NCBI GenBank assembly: GCA_036365145.1
Contig: JAEOAD010000018.1
Span: forward strand, 5,784,001-5,848,000
Reading direction: 5' to 3'
Source of the DNA: Orientallactaga sibirica
Lineage: Eukaryota; Chordata; Mammalia; Rodentia; Dipodidae
Length of the DNA: 64,000 nt
The translations under genes and the position numbers were made by a program. Below the pieces are notes generated by a model. That model saw nothing but the letters and a program-made list of their open reading frames with translations, searched no databases and was not told the origin of the DNA. Positions within the stretch are counted from its first letter, which is position 1. Every line of letters starts with the position of its first letter. Shown piece after piece: positions 32,402 to 41,744 of the stretch.

Positions 32402-32622
32402 GGGGGCTGGAGAAATGGCTTAGCAGTTAAGGCATTTGCCTGCGAAGCCAAAGGATCCTGGTTTGATTCTCCAGGATCCACATAAGCCAGATGCACAGGG
32501 GCACATGCATCTGGAGTTCATTTATAGTGGCTAGAGGCCCTGGCATGCCCATTCTCTCTCTGTCTGCCTCTCTTCTATCTTTCTCTGCTTGCAAATAAAT
32601 AATTAAATAAAAATTTAAAAAT
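32402..32622 (+). mobile_element. DIP-like tRNA SINE
   Basis: Plus-strand copy with head GGGGCTGGAGAAATGGCTTAGC. The left breakpoint of the 1.7-kb duplication lies inside it at 32541, so its partner copy at 34246 has only the 3' part. Confidence 0.9.
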
Positions 32623-32808
32623 AATTTTTATTTTTATTTATTTGAAAGAGAGAGAGAATGGTTGCACCAGGGCCTCCAGCCACTGAAAATGAATTTCAGA
32701 CACATGTTTACCTTGTGCATCTGGCTTTTATGGGTTCTAAGGAATCAAACCTGAATCCTTTGTCTTTGCAGGCAAACACCTTAACCAGTAAGCCATCTCT
32801 CCAGACCT
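32623..32808 (-). mobile_element. DIP-like tRNA SINE (dup copy 1)
   Basis: Minus-strand copy facing the previous plus-strand SINE tail to tail. It has CATGTTTACCTTGTGC where copy 2 has CATGTACCACCTTGTGC. Confidence 0.9.
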
Positions 32809-32863
32809 AAAAATATTTTATAACAGAGAAAAAGACAGATAGATAGATGATAGATAGATAGAT

Positions 32864-32908
<45 letters not shown>

Positions 32909-33079
32909 ATAGATGATAGATAGAGAGAATGGGCATGCCAGGGCCTCTAGCCATTGCAAAAGAACTCCAGACACATGCAGCCCCATGTGCATCTGGCTTA
33001 CATGGGTTCTGGGGAATTGAACCTGGGTCCTGAGGCTTCACAGGCAAGCACCTTAACTGTTGACCCATCTCCCCAGCCC
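32809..33079 (-). mobile_element. DIP-like tRNA SINE with (GATA)n (dup copy 1)
   Basis: Minus-strand copy in which the usual GA run is replaced by (GATA)n mixed with GATGATA (32836-32925). The identical Ile/Tyr/Leu/Ser-rich frames here and in copy 2 are from this repeat. Confidence 0.9.
32836..32925. repeat. (GATA)n microsatellite
   Basis: Pure GATA run of about 12 units flanked by GATGATA variants. It sits inside a SINE. Confidence 0.95.
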
Positions 33080-33096
33080 GCAATGACTTGAAATTC

Positions 33097-33301
33097 TTTT
33101 AAAAAAATTATTTATTTGCAAGCAGAGAAAGATAGAAGAGAGACAGAGAGAATGGGTGCCAGGGCCTCCAGCTGCTGCAAACATACTCCAGATGCATGGG
33201 CCACTTTGCTCATCTGGCTTCACATGGGTACTGGGCAATCGAACCTGGGTCATCAGGCTTTATAAGCAAGTGCCTTAACTGCTGAGCCATCTTCCCAGCC
33301 C
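33097..33301 (-). mobile_element. DIP-like tRNA SINE (dup copy 1)
   Basis: Minus-strand copy with AAGCAGAGAAAGATAGAAGAG. Flanking ATGACTT on both sides is a possible TSD. Confidence 0.88.
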
Positions 33302-33307
33302 ATGACT

Positions 33308-33443
33308 TTTTTTTTTTTGAGGTAGGGTTTCCCTCTAGCCCAGGCTGGCCTGGAATTCACTATGTAGTCTCAGGGTGTCCTTGAATTTATGGCGATGCCT
33401 CCCAAGTGCTGGGATTAAAGCCATGCAACACCATACCAAGCTC
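33308..33443 (-). mobile_element. B1 SINE, internally deleted (dup copy 1)
   Basis: Minus-strand B1 lacking the ATCCTCCTACCTCT block and ending CCATGCAACACCATACC. The corresponding region of copy 2 is rearranged and longer. Confidence 0.88.
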
Positions 33444-33628
33444 CCATAACTTTTTTAAAACACAAAGGCAAAACTAGATGAATGGAATTGCCAAACTAAA
33501 AAGTTTCTACACAACTCAGGAAATAGTCAACAGAATGCAGCTATGACTATGGAACAAGAGAGAGTAGCTATAACCATACATCTGAGAAGGGTTAATATCC
33601 AAAATATATGCTAAGTTAAAACCACTCA

Positions 33629-33800
33629 AACTGGGCGTGATGGCACATGCCTTTAATCCCAGCACTTGGAAGGCAGAGGTAGGAGGATCACTGTGAGTTC
33701 AAGGCTACCCTGAGACTACATAGTGAATTCCAGGTCAGCCTGGGCTGGAGGGAGACCCTTTCTCAAAAAAACCCCCCAAAAAACCCAAAAAACATAACAT
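33629..33800 (+). mobile_element. B1 SINE (dup copy 1)
   Basis: Plus-strand copy with AACTGGGCGTGATGGCACATGCC and a tail of CCCCCCAAAAAACCC and (ACATA)n. Confidence 0.9.
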
Positions 33801-33805
33801 AACAG

Positions 33806-34052
33806 GGCTGGAGAGATGGCTTAGTGGTTAAGACGCCTGCCTGCCAAGCCTAAGAACACCCGTTCGATCTCCAGGACCCATGTTTAGCCAGACGTAAAGT
33901 GACACAAGACAGCATTTCGCGCTTGCCCACAAGGGTCCTGCAGCGTCTGGAATTCGTTCATGGTGGCTGAGAGGCTGCCTCTTCCTCTGTTTCTGTCTCT
34001 GACTCTCTCTATCTCTCTCAATAATGATAAAAAAAAAAACAAACCAAAAAAC
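33806..34052 (+). mobile_element. DIP-like SINE, long subfamily (dup copy 1)
   Basis: Head GGGCTGGAGAGATGGCTTAGTGG with B box GTTCGATCTCC and the extra GTGACACAAG...GCGCTTGCCCACAAGGG block. The CAAGACAGCATTTCGCG stretch differs sharply from copy 2 (CAAGCACGCAATGCTACG). Confidence 0.87.
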
Positions 34053-34245
34053 AGTGTACAACACAAAATATAATCCTGATTAAGCTATGGACATTAATTA
34101 TTAGCAATGTATTAGTATCAGCTCATCAACTCTAACAAACATATCAAACTAGTAGGAAATGAAGTACAGATGGATCCAGGTGGGCTGAAGGTCAGTATGT
34201 GGAACTCTACTCTGTGATCAATTTTCTGAAAACCTAAAACAATTT

Positions 34246-34327
34246 TGGCATGCCCATTCTCTCTGTCTGCCTCTCTTCTATCTTTCTCTGCTTGCAAATA
34301 AATAATTAAATAAAAATTTAAAAATAA
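34246..34327 (+). mobile_element. DIP-like SINE, 3' part only (dup copy 2)
   Basis: Starts at TGGCATGCCCATTCTC with no head or body because the duplication breakpoint falls inside the SINE. Confidence 0.9.
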
Positions 34328-34513
34328 TTTTTATTTTTATTTATTTGAAAGAGAGAGAGAATGGTTGCACCAGGGCCTCCAGCCACTGAAAATGAATTTC
34401 AGACACATGTACCACCTTGTGCATCTGGCTTTACATGGGTTCTAAGGAATCAAACCTGAATCCTTTGTCTTTGCAGGCAAACACCTTAACCAGTAAGCCA
34501 TCTCTCCAGACCT
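34328..34513 (-). mobile_element. DIP-like tRNA SINE (dup copy 2)
   Basis: Counterpart of 32623-32808. It keeps the consensus-like ACCACCTTGTGCATCTGGC, so copy 1 probably carries the change. Confidence 0.9.
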
Positions 34514-34568
34514 AAAAATATTTTATAACAGAGAAAAAGACAGATAGATAGATGATAGATAGATAGAT

Positions 34569-34613
<45 letters not shown>

Positions 34614-34784
34614 ATAGATGATAGATAGAGAGAATGGGCATGCCAGGGCCTCTAGCCATTGCAAAAGAACTCCAGACACATGCAGCCCCATGTGCATCTG
34701 GCTTACATGGGTTCTGGGGAATTGAACCTGGGTCCTGAGGCTTCACAGGCAAGCACCTTAACTGCTGACCCATCTCCCCAGCCC
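34514..34784 (-). mobile_element. DIP-like tRNA SINE with (GATA)n (dup copy 2)
   Basis: Counterpart of 32809-33079 with the same GATA repeat number by eye, notable because microsatellites usually diverge fast. Confidence 0.9.
34541..34630. repeat. (GATA)n microsatellite (dup copy 2)
   Basis: Same structure and apparent length as 32836-32925. Confidence 0.95.
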
Positions 34785-34801
34785 GCAATGACTTGAAATT
34801 C

Positions 34802-35006
34802 TTTTAAAAAAATTATTTATTTGCAAGCAGAGAAAGATAGAAGAGAGACAGAGAGGATGGGTGCCAGGGCCTCCAGCTGCTGCAAACATACTCCAGATGC
34901 ATGGGCCACTTTGCTCATCTGGCTTCACATGGGTACTGGGCAATCGAACCTGGGTCATCAGGCTTTATAAGCAAGTGCCTTAACTGCTGAGCCATCTTCC
35001 CAGCCC
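34802..35006 (-). mobile_element. DIP-like tRNA SINE (dup copy 2)
   Basis: Counterpart of 33097-33301, differing by a G/A near 34856. Confidence 0.88.
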
Positions 35007-35012
35007 ATGACT

Positions 35013-35205
35013 TTTTTTTTTTTGAGGTAGGGTTTCCCTCTAGCCCAGGCTGGCCTGGAATTCACTATGTAGTCTCAGGGTGTCCTTGAATTTATGCCTC
35101 CCAAGTGCTGGGATTAAAGCCATGCAACACCTCCCAAGGGTGCTGGGATGAAAGCCTCTGTATGGCAACTCACCATACCAAGCTCCCGAGTGCTGGGATT
35201 AACTC
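35013..35205 (-). mobile_element. B1 SINE, rearranged (dup copy 2)
   Basis: The normal 5' part is followed by three partial repeats of the GTGCTGGGATTAAAG motif, separated by CTCTGTATGGCAACTCACC. This local stuttering is absent from copy 1. Confidence 0.8.
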
Positions 35206-35390
35206 CCATAACTTTTTAAAACACAAAGGCAAAACTAGATGAATGGAATTGCCAAACTAAAAAGTTTCTACACAACTCAGGAAATAGTCAACAGAATGCA
35301 GCTATGACTATGGAACAAGAGAGAGTAGCTATAACCATACATCTGAGAAGGGTTAATATCCAAAATATATGCTAATATAAAACCACTCAA

Positions 35391-35553
35391 ACTGGGCGTG
35401 ATGGCACATGCCTTTAATCCCAGCACTTGGAAGGCAGAGGTAGGAGGATCACTGTGAGTTCAAGGCTACCCTGAGACTACATAGTGAATTCCAGGTCAGC
35501 CTGGGCTAGAGGGAGACCCTTTCTCAAAAAAAAAACCCAAAAAACATAACATA
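35391..35553 (+). mobile_element. B1 SINE (dup copy 2)
   Basis: Counterpart of 33629-33800 with a shorter C run in the tail. Confidence 0.9.
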
Positions 35554-35556
35554 ACA

Positions 35557-35800
35557 GGGCTGGAGAGATGGCTTAGTGGTTAAGACGCCTGCCTGCCAAG
35601 CCTAAGAACACCCGTTCGATCTCCAGGACCCATGTTTAGCCAGACGTAAAGTGACACAAGCACGCAATGCTACGCTTGCCCACAAGGGGGCACACGCGTC
35701 TGGAATTCGTTCATGGTGGCTGAGAGGCTGCCTCTTCCTCTGTTTCTGTCTCTGACTCTCTCTATCTCTCTCAATAATGATAAAAAAAAAACAAACCAAA
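35557..35800 (+). mobile_element. DIP-like SINE, long subfamily (dup copy 2)
   Basis: Counterpart of 33806-34052. It keeps CACGCAATGCTACGCTTGCC and GGGGGCACACGCGTCTGG, nearer to the other long-form copies. Confidence 0.88.
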
Positions 35801-36008
35801 AAACAGTGTACAACACAAAATATAATCCTGATTAAGCTATGGACATTAATTATTAGCAATGTATTAGTATCAGCTCATCAACTCTAACAAACATATCAAA
35901 CTAGTAGGAAATGAAGTACAGATGGATAGAGGTGGGCTGAAGGTCAGTATGTGGAACTCTACTCTGTGATCAATTTTCTGAAAACCTAAAACAATTTTAA
36001 AAGTGAAG

Positions 36009-36249
36009 TCTGGGCTGGAGAGATGGCTTAGCAGTTAAGGTGTTTGCCTGCAAAGCCAAAGGATCCTGGTTCGATTCTCCAGGACCCACATAAACCAGAT
36101 GCACAAGGGGATGCATGCATCTGGAGTTCATTTGCAGTGGCTGCATGCCCTAGCGCACCCATTCTCTCTCCCACTCTCTCTCTCTGCCTCTTTCTCTCTC
36201 TTAAATATATATATATGGCACAGGAGAGTGCTTAAAAATAAAAAAAAAT
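36009..36249 (+). mobile_element. DIP-like tRNA SINE with 9-bp TSD
   Basis: Plus-strand copy with a (TA)n-bearing tail. Flanked by AAAGTGAAG just left of the head and at 36250-36258. Confidence 0.92.
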
Positions 36250-36261
36250 AAAGTGAAGACG

Positions 36262-36413
36262 GCCTGGAGTGGTGGTGCACACCTTTAATCCTAGCACTTG
36301 AGAGGCAGAGGTAGGAGGATCGCCATGAATTTGAGGCCACCCTGAGACTACATAGTGAATTTCAGGTCAGCCTGAGCTAGAGTGAGACCCTACCTTGGAA
36401 AACAAAAACAAAA
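36262..36413 (+). mobile_element. B1 SINE
   Basis: Plus-strand copy with GGCCTGGAGTGGTGGTGCACACC and an (AAAAAC)n tail. Confidence 0.9.
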
Positions 36414-36420
36414 ACACTCA

Positions 36421-36630
36421 AGGACTGGGGAGGTGTCTCAGCAGTTAAAAGAACTGGTTTTCAAAGTTTGCCAGCTGAAGTTTGATTCGCTGATACCCAT
36501 ATAAAGCCAGATGCACAAAGTGGTGCATGTGTCTGAAGTTTGTTTGCAGTGGCAACAGGCCCTGGCACGCCCATTCTCTTTTTCTCTGTCTCTCTGCTCA
36601 TAAACAAACAAATATCTTTAAAAAATAATT
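36421..36630 (+). mobile_element. DIP-like tRNA SINE, diverged
   Basis: Plus-strand copy with head ACTGGGGAGGTGTCTCAGCAG and a mutated B box. Its tail is the target of the next SINE. Confidence 0.83.
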
Positions 36631-36834
36631 TATATTTATATTTATTTATTTACTTGAGAAAGAGAGATATAGAAAAAGGCAGGTAGACAGAGAAAGAATG
36701 GGTGTGCCAGGGCCTCCAGCCACTGCAAATGAACTCTAAATGTGTGTGCCCCTTGTGCATCTGGCTTACGTGGATCCTGGGGAGTCGAACCTGGGTCCTT
36801 TGGCTTTGTAGGCAAGCGCCATCTCTCCAGCCCC
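36631..36834 (-). mobile_element. DIP-like tRNA SINE with perfect 19-bp TSD
   Basis: Minus-strand copy inserted into the tail of the preceding SINE. Flanked by AAACAAATATCTTTAAAAA at 36606-36624 and 36835-36853. The head is shortened (GGCAAGCGCCATCTCTCC). Confidence 0.94.
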
Positions 36835-36861
36835 AAACAAATATCTTTAAAAATCACTCAG

Positions 36862-37060
36862 ACACTGGAGAGATGGCTCAGTGGTTAAGGCACTTGCCTG
36901 CAAAACCTAACAACCCGGTCTGATTCCCCAGCACCCACATAAAGCCAGATGCACAAAGTGGCGCAGGTATCTGGAGTTCATTTGCAGTGGCTGGAGGCCC
37001 TGGCATGCCCATTCTCTCTGTCTGTCTTTCTTCTATTTCTCTCTGCTTGCAAATAAATTT
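36862..37060 (+). mobile_element. DIP-like tRNA SINE with 13-bp TSD
   Basis: Plus-strand copy flanked by AAAAATCACTCAG at 36849-36861 and 37062-37074. Its target overlaps the TSD of the preceding insertion, so this is a third insertion in one A-rich spot. Confidence 0.92.
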
Positions 37061-37096
37061 AAAAAATCACTCAGCAGCAAGAAAATAACCTGATCT

Positions 37097-37385
37097 TTTT
37101 TTTTTAGTTATTATTTTTTATTGACTTTTAATCTTACATACCAAAAAAACCCCACCTGATATTTCCCTCCCCTCCCCCATTCCACTTTAGAACTCCAGTC
37201 TCCATCATATCCCCTCCCTCTCTCCATTAGTCTCTCTCCTAATTTGATGACATCATCTTTCTCTTCTATTTTGAGGGTCTTGCAAAGGTATTGCTAGGCA
37301 CTACAAGATCATGGATATCGAGGCCAATTTCTGTCTGGGCAGTTGCATTGTAAGAGGTCATATCCTTCCTTTAACAATCTGATCT
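37097..37385 (-). mobile_element. L1-like 3' terminal fragment, copy 4
   Basis: The reverse complement matches copies 1-3: GGATATCCATGACCTC, CAAGACCATCATAATAG, GATGATGACATCAAAATA and GGGAGGGGATATGATGGAG correspond to diverged forms here. It is older than the others and ends at an A-rich (here T-rich) tail near 37100. Confidence 0.55.
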
Positions 37386-38345
37386 TAAAAATTGATAAAG
37401 GACCTGAATACACATTTCCCAAAAGAAGATGTAAACAGCCAGCAGGTGTATGAGAAGTGCTCTCATCCCTAATTATCTTGGAAATGCAGATCAAAATGGC
37501 CAGAAGGATGCCCTCCCACCTGTTAGGATGACCAGGGTGGGAAAGTAACAGGTCCTTAATGCTGTCAGTAATTAGTCCAATTAGTATAGTTATTATAGAA
37601 GCAGTATGAAGCCAGGCGTGGTGGCACAAGCCTTTAATCTCAGCACTTGGAAGGCAGAGGTAGGATGATTGCTATGAGTTTGAGGCCACCCTGAGACTAC
37701 ATAGCGAATTCCAGGTCAGCCTGGGCTAGAGTGAAACCTTACCTCAAAAAACCAGAAAAAAAAAAAAAGAAAAAGAAAAGAAAAGAAACAGTATGGACTT
37801 TCCCCCAAAATTAAAAATAAAACTACCACATGATCCAGTGATCCCACTTCTGGATGGAGATATGACCAAAGAAAATGAAGTCACTATGGTCAAGAGATGT
37901 CTACACTATCACCAATAGCCAGGATACAGAATCACCCTTAATGCTCACTAATGTATGTATGTGTAAAGGAAATGTGGTACATACATACAGTGGAATGCTA
38001 TACAACTTTAAAAAGAAAAATTCTCTCCTTTGCAACAGCATGAATAAGCCAGATGCAGAAAGACAAGTTCTTCATGATCTTATGTACATAAAATCTAAAA
38101 CAGCTGAACTCAGAAACACAGTAGAAAGGTGGATGGCTACCAGACGCTGGAGCTGAGGGTGACGGGAAGGTGCTGGTCAAAGGATAGATGATTTCAGTTA
38201 GGCAGTGGGAGGAAATTCAGAGGCTTATTGTGGTGCCAATAGGTAATAAAAATTCTTGAAAAATCACAAAGCAAATTTAAATCATAACAATAAGTATGTG
38301 ACGGTGTACTCATGTTATTTGTCATTTCACAATCCATACAAGTTT
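37386..38345 (+). mobile_element. Old L1 ORF2 end and 3' UTR
   Basis: AACTACCACATGATCCAGTGATCCCACTTCTGG, ACAGTGGAATGCTATACAAC, GCAACAGCATGAATAAGCCAG and CTACCAGACGCTGGAGC are textbook L1 ORF2 3'-end motifs. A B1 interrupts it. Stops and frameshifts are frequent. Confidence 0.75.
37609..37783 (+). mobile_element. B1 SINE with 12-bp TSD
   Basis: Plus-strand copy with an (AAAAG)n tail. Flanked by AGAAGCAGTATG (37597-37608) and AGAAACAGTATG (37784-37795). Confidence 0.93.
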
Positions 38346-38430
38346 TCAAAAAAATTATTATTTTTTTTGGGACAGGGTCTTATACCAGGCTAGTTTCCAA
38401 CTCCCTAAATAGCTAAGGATGACCTTAAAC
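38341..38430 (-). mobile_element. Old B1-like fragment
   Basis: TTTTTTTGGGACAGGGTCTTATACCAGGC, then AGCTAAGGATGACCTTAAACTTG. It continues into a (TG)n run. Confidence 0.6.
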
Positions 38431-38438
38431 TTGTTTTG

Positions 38439-38449
38439 CATGTGTGTGT

Positions 38450-38480
<31 letters not shown>

Positions 38481-38492
38481 CGTGCACACACG
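38439..38492. repeat. (TG)n microsatellite with alternating purine-pyrimidine end
   Basis: TG repeat followed by CGTGCACACACGCGCGTG, an inverted, CpG-containing end that could form Z-DNA. Confidence 0.9.
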
Positions 38493-38535
38493 CGCGTGCC
38501 AAAGGACAATCAGGTACGCTGTCCACCTCTGTTTT

Positions 38536-38759
38536 CCCTTTAATTTTAGAGAGAGCAAGAGAGAGATGGAGAGAGAGAATTGGTGCACCAGAGCCTCAGT
38601 CACTGAAATTGAACTCCAGGCACTTGTGCCACCTAGTGGGCATATGCGACCTTGCGCTTGCCTCACCTTTGTGTGTCTGGCTAACATGGGATCTGGAGAG
38701 TCAAACATGAGTCAGGCTTTGCAGGCAAGTGCCTTAACTGTTAAGCCATCTCTCCAGCC
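38536..38759 (-). mobile_element. DIP-like SINE, long subfamily, with 13-bp TSD
   Basis: Minus-strand copy with GTGGGCATATGCGACCTTGCGCTTGCCTCACC. Flanked by CCACCTCTGTTTT at 38523-38535 and 38760-38772. Confidence 0.9.
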
Positions 38760-38772
38760 CCACCTCTGTTTT

Positions 38773-39033
38773 TATGAGAGAGTAGTGCACATGAGAGAGA
38801 GAGAGAGAGAGAACAAGAGAGAGAGAGAGAGAGAGGAAGGGAGAGAATTGGTGCACCAGGGCCTTAGCCACTGCAATCAAATTCCAGATGCATGTGCCAT
38901 CTTGTGTGCATGTGTGACCTTGTGCACATGCATCATCTTGTGCATCTGACTTACATGGGTTCTAGGGAGTCAAACCTGGGTCCTTAGGTTTCACAGGTAA
39001 GGGCGTTAACTGCTAAGCCATCTGTCTAGCCCC
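38773..39033 (-). mobile_element. DIP-like SINE, long subfamily
   Basis: Minus-strand copy with GTGTGCATGTGTGACCTTGTGC. It ends at CTGTCCACCTCT (39033-39044), a repeat of the same target found at 38519-38530, so both SINEs entered one site in succession. Confidence 0.88.
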
Positions 39034-39044
39034 TGTCCACCTCT

Positions 39045-39420
39045 TTTTGAGACAGGAGCTCTTATTGACTTAAAGTTCACTAACTATGCCAGACTGGCTG
39101 TCCAGTGAACTCCAGAGAGCCGCCTGCCTCTACTTCCCCAGTGCTATGATAATAGGCATGTGCCACCCAGCATGGTACTGGGGATTGAATTCATATATTC
39201 ATATATTCATATGAGATGCTTGTGGGTCTACAACTTTACTGACAGAGCACCCCAGCCTAACCATGAACTTCTAATCCTCCTGCCTCACTACCCAAGTTCT
39301 GGGATTATAGGCATATACCACTATGTCCACTCTATGCAGTATTGGGGATTGTACTCAGAGCTTTGTGCATGTTAGGTAAATACTCTATCCACCAAGTCAT
39401 ATCCCCAGCCCCTAAAAATA
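39045..39420 (-). mobile_element. Degenerate B1/B4-type composite
   Basis: B1-like TTTTGAGACAGGAGCTC and GTGCTATGATAATAGGCATGTGCC are followed by ID-like ends (ATATCCCCAGCCCC). A triple ATTCATAT repeat is at 39188-39211. Old and mosaic. Confidence 0.5.
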
Positions 39421-39488
39421 TTCAGTTCATCATAAATCTAGTATATCTATAGTCAACTACAAAGTAATAAAATTAAAGATCAGAGAAA

Positions 39489-39699
39489 GGGCTGGAGAAA
39501 TGGCTTAGCAGTTAAGGCACTTGCCTGCAAAGCTTAAGGACCCATGTAAGCCAAACGCACGAGGTGATGCAAGCATGCAAGGTCGCATTTGTGTCCCAGG
39601 TAGTACACACATCTGGAGTTTGATTGCAGTGGCTGGAGGCCCTGGTGCACCAATTCTCTCTCTCACTCTCGCTCTCTCTCTCTCATAAAATTATTTTAA
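39489..39699 (+). mobile_element. DIP-like SINE, long subfamily, B box lost
   Basis: Plus-strand copy with GGTGATGCAAGCATGCAAGGTCGCATTTGTG. The head jumps from AAGGACCC to ATGTAAGCC, deleting the B box, so it could not be transcribed by pol III. Confidence 0.87.
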
Positions 39700-39857
39700 G
39701 CCAGGTATGTGATGCACACCTTTAAACCCAGCACTTGCAAAGCAGAAGTAGGAGGATCACTGTGAGTTCAAGGCCACCCTGAGATTACATAGTGAATTCC
39801 AGGTCAGCCTGGGCTAGAGTGATACCCTACCTCAAAAAACCCAAAAAATTAAAAAAC
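39700..39857 (+). mobile_element. B1 SINE
   Basis: Plus-strand copy with GCCAGGTATGTGATGCACACC and a CAAAAAACCCAAAAAATTAAAAAA tail. Confidence 0.9.
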
Positions 39858-40314
39858 TATATTTTACCCACTTGTTTGCATACAATCATGTGCCCGTTCT
39901 GCTGAGAGGTGGGCCTGTGGCTTCTATCCTTGTCTCCTTGACCACGAACACTCCTAGTGACCTGCTGGTTCCCACAGGATACAGCACATGTGATGTCACA
40001 TGACCTAACCAGAGATGGTCACGTGCTCCTGACGCTTCTATTAGGACACTGGCTCTGGGGCCAGCTAAGCATGAAGTAAGAACTCTGCAGAACTTGAGAC
40101 TATACCAACTGTCCCAGCCAGCTGTACCAATGGACTGGCCTGGCTATCCACAGCCTGATGACTGGTGGGCCACCACTGTAGGTGGCTGTTTTCTTTCCCA
40201 CAGAAAGCACTTCTGGAAATCCTAATGGTCAAACATGTGAGCAGGTGAAGAGGGTTTCTTGGAGCTGCTGGGATGAGATTATTTGTTATATAGCAACAGA
40301 AACTGGAACAAATA
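39858..40314. other. Stretch with no clear feature
   Basis: Partly resembles old LTR sequence (TTTGTTATATAGCAACAGAAACTGG) but not enough to call. No coding frame. Confidence 0.4.
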
Positions 40315-40965
40315 GTACTCTGCCAATATACTCACTCCATGGGCAATAGAAGGCAGGATCCCTACCTCAGGCCATATACAAAGGGAAACCCACATAGCAG
40401 AGGTCAAAGGCCTGAGTATAATGGCAAAAATGGCAGGATGAGAGGAAGAAGTGCTGGAGAATTTCTTTGTGACCTTGGAAGAAAGGATTTCACAAACAAG
40501 ACCCAGGAGAACAATCATAAAGTGAAGAATGGATGGACTTGATGGTATCAACATGAAGGAGTCTGTTCGATAAAGAATTCAATAGACCATGTTAACAAAT
40601 GGGCGACAGGCTAACAGATGGGATTTGCAACATCTGAAACTCACAAGGGATTGATAGACTGTACAGGAACCTGCTACAAATCACCTTGAGAATGACAAGG
40701 CCTCCAAAAGAAAAATGGACAAAGGCCATGAATCGGTGACTCCCCAAATGGCTGACCAGTAACTTGGAGCCACTCCGTGTCTCCAGTGGTCAAAGGACAC
40801 AAACTGAAGGAAGGAGGTAACTTTGCACCTATCAGAAAGGCAAAAATTAGGTAATTGTATGCAGTTCCAAATACTGGCAAAGATGCAGGAAAGAGATATT
40901 ATCTGGCCTTTGAGGACACCCTCCAGAACATTGCCTGGTGGTAGGTAGTAGAGGGCCATAGATGT
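40315..40965 (+). mobile_element. Old L1 ORF2 remnant
   Basis: AGAAAGGATTTCACAAACAAGACCC, TGATGGTATCAACATGAAGG, CAAATGGGCGACAGGC and AGAATGACAAGGCCTCCAAAAG resemble decayed L1 ORF2. Overlapping short frames on both strands (40279-41001) are its remains. Confidence 0.55.
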
Positions 40966-41732
40966 GCTCTGAGAAGCCAGCAAAAATGTCAGCTGACACA
41001 CCTCCAGGTTTTCTGCTCTGGGCTAGACTATGTGCCTAACCAGCACCATCCATTTAACCTTCACCCATGCAGTGAGGAGGCAGAGACAGGCATTGGGACC
41101 TGGGGAAATACCTGAGACTCTAGGCATGCATCGTAACTCAGGTGTTTGAGAGACAAGCATAGAGGAGTTAACTGGTGGTCTCAGAGCTGTGGAGATTTTG
41201 AGAGCACCCATGAGCTTGGGAGACTGAATTCACAGCACTGTGCCTGGGCCAGGAGAGGGTTATTGAGGCAGGTTATCACAGGGCATAGTGACTATGCTGT
41301 TTCCTTTCAGGTGTTAGACCAAGGCAGAGAAGAAAGTGTGACATGGGCCACACAGTGAGCTCAGGCCACTTTGGCCTTGAGGAACATCCTTGGAACAGTG
41401 CATCATCTCAGCTCCACCCCTGCCCTTCCTTTCCTTCTCCTTCCTGTTGCTAGGCCCACTATTTCCTCTGCCTCCCTGACCATCCCCTGACCTCTGAGGA
41501 TTTGCCTTAGACCTTTTCTGGGCCTCCCAAGGCTCATATCCTGGGGTTCTTTGTCCACATAGTACACACACCCCAGCACCCCACCTCCAGGGACAGCTAG
41601 GTTTAGCCACTGTGGTGCATGGACCATGGCTTTGTACAAGCTCCTGAGAACTACCCCAGCAGAGTTTGCCCAATTGCTGGATCTTTCCCTGTATGTTACG
41701 TCAGATAGGGGATTCTTTCTCTGCTATAGGAC
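40966..41732. other. Single-copy DNA without recognised gene
   Basis: Open frames on both strands (for example 41314-41673, minus) overlap and lack recognisable domains. Confidence 0.5.
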
Positions 41733-41744
41733 TTAAGGACATGG

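Larger units (their letters stand above)
32541..34245. repeat. 1.7-kb tandem duplication, copy 1
   Basis: The stretch from TGGCATGCCCATTCTC to CTAAAACAATTTT is repeated directly at 34246-35998. Order and orientation of all eight contained repeats are the same. The copies differ mainly in small blocks. Confidence 0.95.
33444..34245 (+). mobile_element. Old L1 3' end (dup copy 1)
   Basis: ORF2-like part (AAAAGTTTCTACACAACTCAGG, then GAAGGGTTAATATCCAAAATATATG) and, after two SINEs, a 3'-end part with GATCAATTTTCTGAAAACCTAAAAC. Frames are closed throughout. Confidence 0.6.
34246..35998. repeat. 1.7-kb tandem duplication, copy 2
   Basis: Direct repeat of 32541-34245, 48 bp longer. The main difference is a rearranged B1 3' part near 35090-35205, with extra fragments of GTGCTGGGATKAAAG and CACCATACC. 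Other changes are single bases or short indels. Confidence 0.95.
35206..35998 (+). mobile_element. Old L1 3' end (dup copy 2)
   Basis: Counterpart of 33444-34245, again split by a B1 and a long DIP-like SINE. Confidence 0.6.

Noticed and set aside
32781..34788. Two identical 100-codon minus-strand frames
   Set aside because: They lie in the (GATA)n-bearing SINE copies of the tandem duplication. Identity reflects the duplication, not a gene.
38439..38948. 176-codon plus frame beginning in a (TG)n run
   Set aside because: The product is Cys-Val repeat followed by translated SINE and GA-run sequence.
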